From NCBI GenBank assembly GCA_024102725.1, contig JAGFJL010000088.1, positions 1 through 48,071 of the forward strand: a stretch of DNA of 48,071 bases, written 5' to 3'. A program made the position numbers and the translations under genes. How positions within the stretch are numbered: position 1 is the first letter of the stretch; the number at the start of each line of letters is the position of its first letter. The notes under the pieces are model-generated. The model worked only from the letters and a program-made list of their open reading frames with translations. It searched no databases and had not been told where the DNA came from. The stretch is from Nitrococcus mobilis (GTDB lineage Bacteria > Pseudomonadota > Gammaproteobacteria > Nitrococcales > Nitrococcaceae). Positions 46,269-48,071 of this stretch are shown here, one piece after another.

Positions 46269-46817
46269 ATGATCTCCAATACGATTACCTCGGGTCGTAA
46301 CGTGCCGGAGGAGATCAATGTTGCAATCGAGATTCCCTATCATGGGGATCCGGTAAAGTACGAAGTCGACAAAGAAACCGGTATGATGACGGTGGATCGC
46401 TTCATGGCCACCGCTATGCATTATCCCTGTAACTATGGTTATATCCCGCATACTTTGTGCGATGACGGTGATCCGGCCGATGTGCTAGTGGTAACCCCGG
46501 TCCCGCTGATAAGCGGTGTTGTGGTGCGTTGCCGGCCGGTCGGAGTGTTGGCAATGACCGATGAGGCAGGGCCTGACTGCAAATTGTTGGCCGTTCCCGC
46601 CCAAAAGCTGACCACGATGTACGATCGGGTCCACGAGCCCTCGGATTTGCCGCGCGAGTTGCTCGATCAGATCAGTCATTTCTTTGCACACTATAAGGAT
46701 CTCGAGTCCGGCAAGTGGGTGAGGATAGAGGGTTGGTATGGTGCAGAGGCCGCTCGCAAGGAAATCCTGGAAGCCGTTGCACGTTATAAGGGTGCTCGCG
46801 TCAAGCCCAATTTCTGA
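46269..46817 (+). CDS. ppa: Soluble inorganic pyrophosphatase, family I
   Basis: Cytosolic Mg2+-dependent enzyme of 182 residues that hydrolyses PPi. [18 protein letters not shown], the active-site [24 protein letters not shown] (with the D-x-D-P-x-D metal signature), and [12 protein letters not shown] are intact. The ATG at 46269 has a TGAGGTAG site; the open frame upstream to 46089 is leader, not protein. It is divergent from hppA. Having both a soluble PPase, which wastes PPi energy, and PPi-using enzymes side by side implies that their expression should be tuned against each other. Confidence 0.96.
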   Translation: MISNTITSGRNVPEEINVAIEIPYHGDPVKYEVDKETGMMTVDRFMATAMHYPCNYGYIPHTLCDDGDPADVLVVTPVPLISGVVVRCRPVGVLAMTDEAGPDCKLLAVPAQKLTTMYDRVHEPSDLPRELLDQISHFFAHYKDLESGKWVRIEGWYGAEAARKEILEAVARYKGARVKPNF

Positions 46818-46991
46818 GTGTCCTGTTTTAGTGCGCCGGCGTTGTGGTGCGAGGCCGCCGGCAATTGCGGATTGTCGTGCTCGGCGTGTCGGCGATCGGG
46901 TATACGGGCGGCCGCCGGCCGGGTTGGCTTTGGTGCGGGAGTATAATTAGAACGCGTTTGGCTAGCCAATGTCCCGGAGCAGATAGTATTT

Positions 46992-47567
46992 GTGGTCAAA
47001 CTGACGAAGATCTACACGCGTACCGGTGATCGCGGTGAGACAGCATTGGGTAACGGCGAGCGCGTGGCCAAGCATCAACCTCGGGTGGTCGCTTACGGCA
47101 GCGTGGATGAGACCAATGCGGTTATTGGGGTGGCTCGGCTCTATGTCGCCGGTGAATTGGAAGCCAGCTTGCTAAGGATACAAAACGACCTGTTTGATGT
47201 GGGGGCGGATCTGAGTACGCCGGAGGCGAAACCACCGAAGCGGCAAGCACTCAGGGTGCGCGCGGGGCAAGTTGCTTGGTTGGAAAACGAGATCGATCGA
47301 CTGAATGCTTCGCTGGAGACCCTGCGCTCGTTTGTTCTCCCCGGTGGCACGGTGGCCAGCGCCCACCTTCACCATGCACGCACGGTGGCACGGCGCGCCG
47401 AGCGAGATGTCGTGGCGTTAATGGACGAGGAGACGATCAACCCGGTGGTGTTGCGCTACCTCAATCGGCTCTCCGATTTCCTATTTGTGGCGGGTCGTGC
47501 CGTGAATGCCGTGGCGGATGGTGACGTATTGTGGGTTCCCGGTAAATACCGCGACGATGCTGGGTGA
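46992..47567 (+). CDS. Cob(I)alamin adenosyltransferase, PduO type
   Basis: Makes adenosylcobalamin from cob(I)alamin and ATP. 191 residues of the PduO family: TKIYTRTGDRGETALGNGERV with the ATP loop, RVVAYGSVDETNAVIG, and FVLPGGTVASAHLHHARTVARRAERDVVAL are family marks. A GTG start at 46992 follows a weak GGAGCAG site. It follows ppa after 174 bases in the same direction. Which adenosylcobalamin enzyme it serves is not visible in this window. Confidence 0.94.
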   Translation: MVKLTKIYTRTGDRGETALGNGERVAKHQPRVVAYGSVDETNAVIGVARLYVAGELEASLLRIQNDLFDVGADLSTPEAKPPKRQALRVRAGQVAWLENEIDRLNASLETLRSFVLPGGTVASAHLHHARTVARRAERDVVALMDEETINPVVLRYLNRLSDFLFVAGRAVNAVADGDVLWVPGKYRDDAG

Positions 47568-47626
47568 TTCCCAAGTTCTCTTGGCCGTGGTCGGTGGGGC
47601 CGGCGCGTGGGCGCACTTCCTTGTCG

Positions 47627-47654
47627 TTGACAATGAGTGTAAAATTTATACCAT
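47627..47654 (+). promoter_or_regulatory. Probable sigma-70 promoter
   Basis: A consensus -35 box TTGACA (47627-47632) and a -10 box TACCAT (47649-47654) spaced by 16 bases, in an AT-rich patch 60 bases past the adenosyltransferase gene. Transcription would start near 47661, which argues that the next gene starts downstream of that point. Confidence 0.55.
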
Positions 47655-47706
47655 AGTAAAGTTTGGCTGCAATTTCCAACTCTTGACGCCCAGCCGGGCC
47701 GAGTCA

Positions 47707-48054
47707 GTGTTTAAGAGACTTCCCGTGGTACGCGCCGTCACCATAGAAGAGTTCGCCGAGGATAGTCAGGCTTTTCAGGGCACCGCAGGAGTGAGCACTA
47801 ACAACCGCTCGCTTGGCTTCGTCCCGGCCTTTCTGGATACCAGCACGGGCATCGTATACATTTCTCGGAACGCGAATGGAACGCTCTCGCCTTGTCATTG
47901 CCTGGACGGCTTGCCGGATGCCCTCGTTACGCGCCGTGACAGTGCAGGTCGTGCGCTGGCAGTGAAAGTATCCGTAATCGCAGGCTTCGAGCGCGGCGGT
48001 TGCTTTTTCACGCGTGAACAAGCGGCTCTTTTCGCTGCGACCGAAGAGGTCTGA
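47707..48054 (+). CDS. Small conserved protein of unknown function
   Basis: The frame is open from 47506, but its first part overlaps the adenosyltransferase gene and the promoter, so I take the GTG at 47707 (115 residues); the GTG at 47725 is also possible. The conserved core is at the C-terminal half: RSLGFVPAFLDTSTGIVYIS, then LDGLPDALVTRRDSAGRALAVKVSVIAGF and a final FFTREQAA. I recall similar short proteins, all uncharacterised, in beta- and gammaproteobacteria. No membrane segment or known motif. The start is the least certain part. Confidence 0.6.
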   Translation: MFKRLPVVRAVTIEEFAEDSQAFQGTAGVSTNNRSLGFVPAFLDTSTGIVYISRNANGTLSPCHCLDGLPDALVTRRDSAGRALAVKVSVIAGFERGGCFFTREQAALFAATEEV

Positions 48055-48071
48055 AAGGCCAACTTTATATC

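Noticed and set aside
47506..47706. Longer start for the last gene
   Set aside because: The extra part overlaps the adenosyltransferase gene in another frame and spans a good promoter, so it is unlikely to be translated as part of this protein.
1..48071. CRISPR arrays, insertion sequences, phage genes, toxin-antitoxin or restriction systems
   Set aside because: No regularly spaced repeats, transposase or integrase motifs, or defence-gene motifs were seen on either strand; this region is mostly core metabolism.

Overview
The window reads as one stretch of a chromosome from a gammaproteobacterium, most likely an autotroph of the sulfur- or iron-oxidising kind. The case rests on gene content and order: type IV pilus chemotaxis genes (chpA, chpC), a tkt-gap-pgk-pyk run, rpe-gph-trpE-trpG-trpD-trpC, a pyrophosphate-dependent phosphofructokinase beside a membrane pyrophosphatase, and a LuxR/LuxI pair. 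The species cannot be named from sequence alone. RuBisCO and phosphoribulokinase are not in view, so autotrophy is an inference.

Layout. 1-5.3 kb: the 3' part of chpA (four Hpt domains, CheA core, CheW, receiver) and chpC. 5.5-8.4 kb (minus strand): metK and ahcY, with a well-formed S-adenosylhomocysteine riboswitch between them that controls ahcY. 9.0-15.1 kb: tkt, gap, pgk and pyk, then purC on the minus strand. 16.2-21.5 kb: moaB, then a visibly AT-richer segment with luxR and luxI (a 20-bp lux box lies in front of luxI), then a PAS-GGDEF-EAL protein. 21.9-27.6 kb: rpe, gph, trpE, trpG, trpD and trpC. trpD carries an in-frame 66-bp insertion built from direct and inverted copies of its own sequence. 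27.7-36.6 kb: an unusual MetF-like protein, an FAD-linked dehydrogenase, thiopurine methyltransferase, a DUF1269-like protein, a YfaZ-like outer-membrane protein, an O-methyltransferase, CpdA, a tail-anchored coiled-coil protein and rubredoxin. 36.7-42.2 kb: thiE, hemL, mpl, a membrane protein and cfa. 42.3-46.8 kb: a pyrophosphate module of PPi-phosphofructokinase, ion-pumping membrane pyrophosphatase and soluble pyrophosphatase. 47.0-48.07 kb: a PduO-type cobalamin adenosyltransferase and a small conserved gene of unknown function.

How the parts fit together. The sugar-phosphate enzymes (tkt, gap, pgk, rpe, gph) are those of the Calvin cycle and phosphoglycolate salvage. The link gph-trpE-trpG is known from chemolithoautotrophs. 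The PPi-dependent phosphofructokinase could replace sugar bisphosphatases and return the phosphate bond energy as PPi, which the membrane pyrophosphatase could turn into an ion gradient. metK and ahcY run the SAM cycle that feeds the methyltransferases here and, through SAM, LuxI. The most rewarding items for a second look are the pyrophosphate module, the palindromic insertion in trpD, the lux segment lying inside the carbon/tryptophan cluster, and a structured region ending in a strong terminator at 43.6-43.8 kb with no convincing gene.
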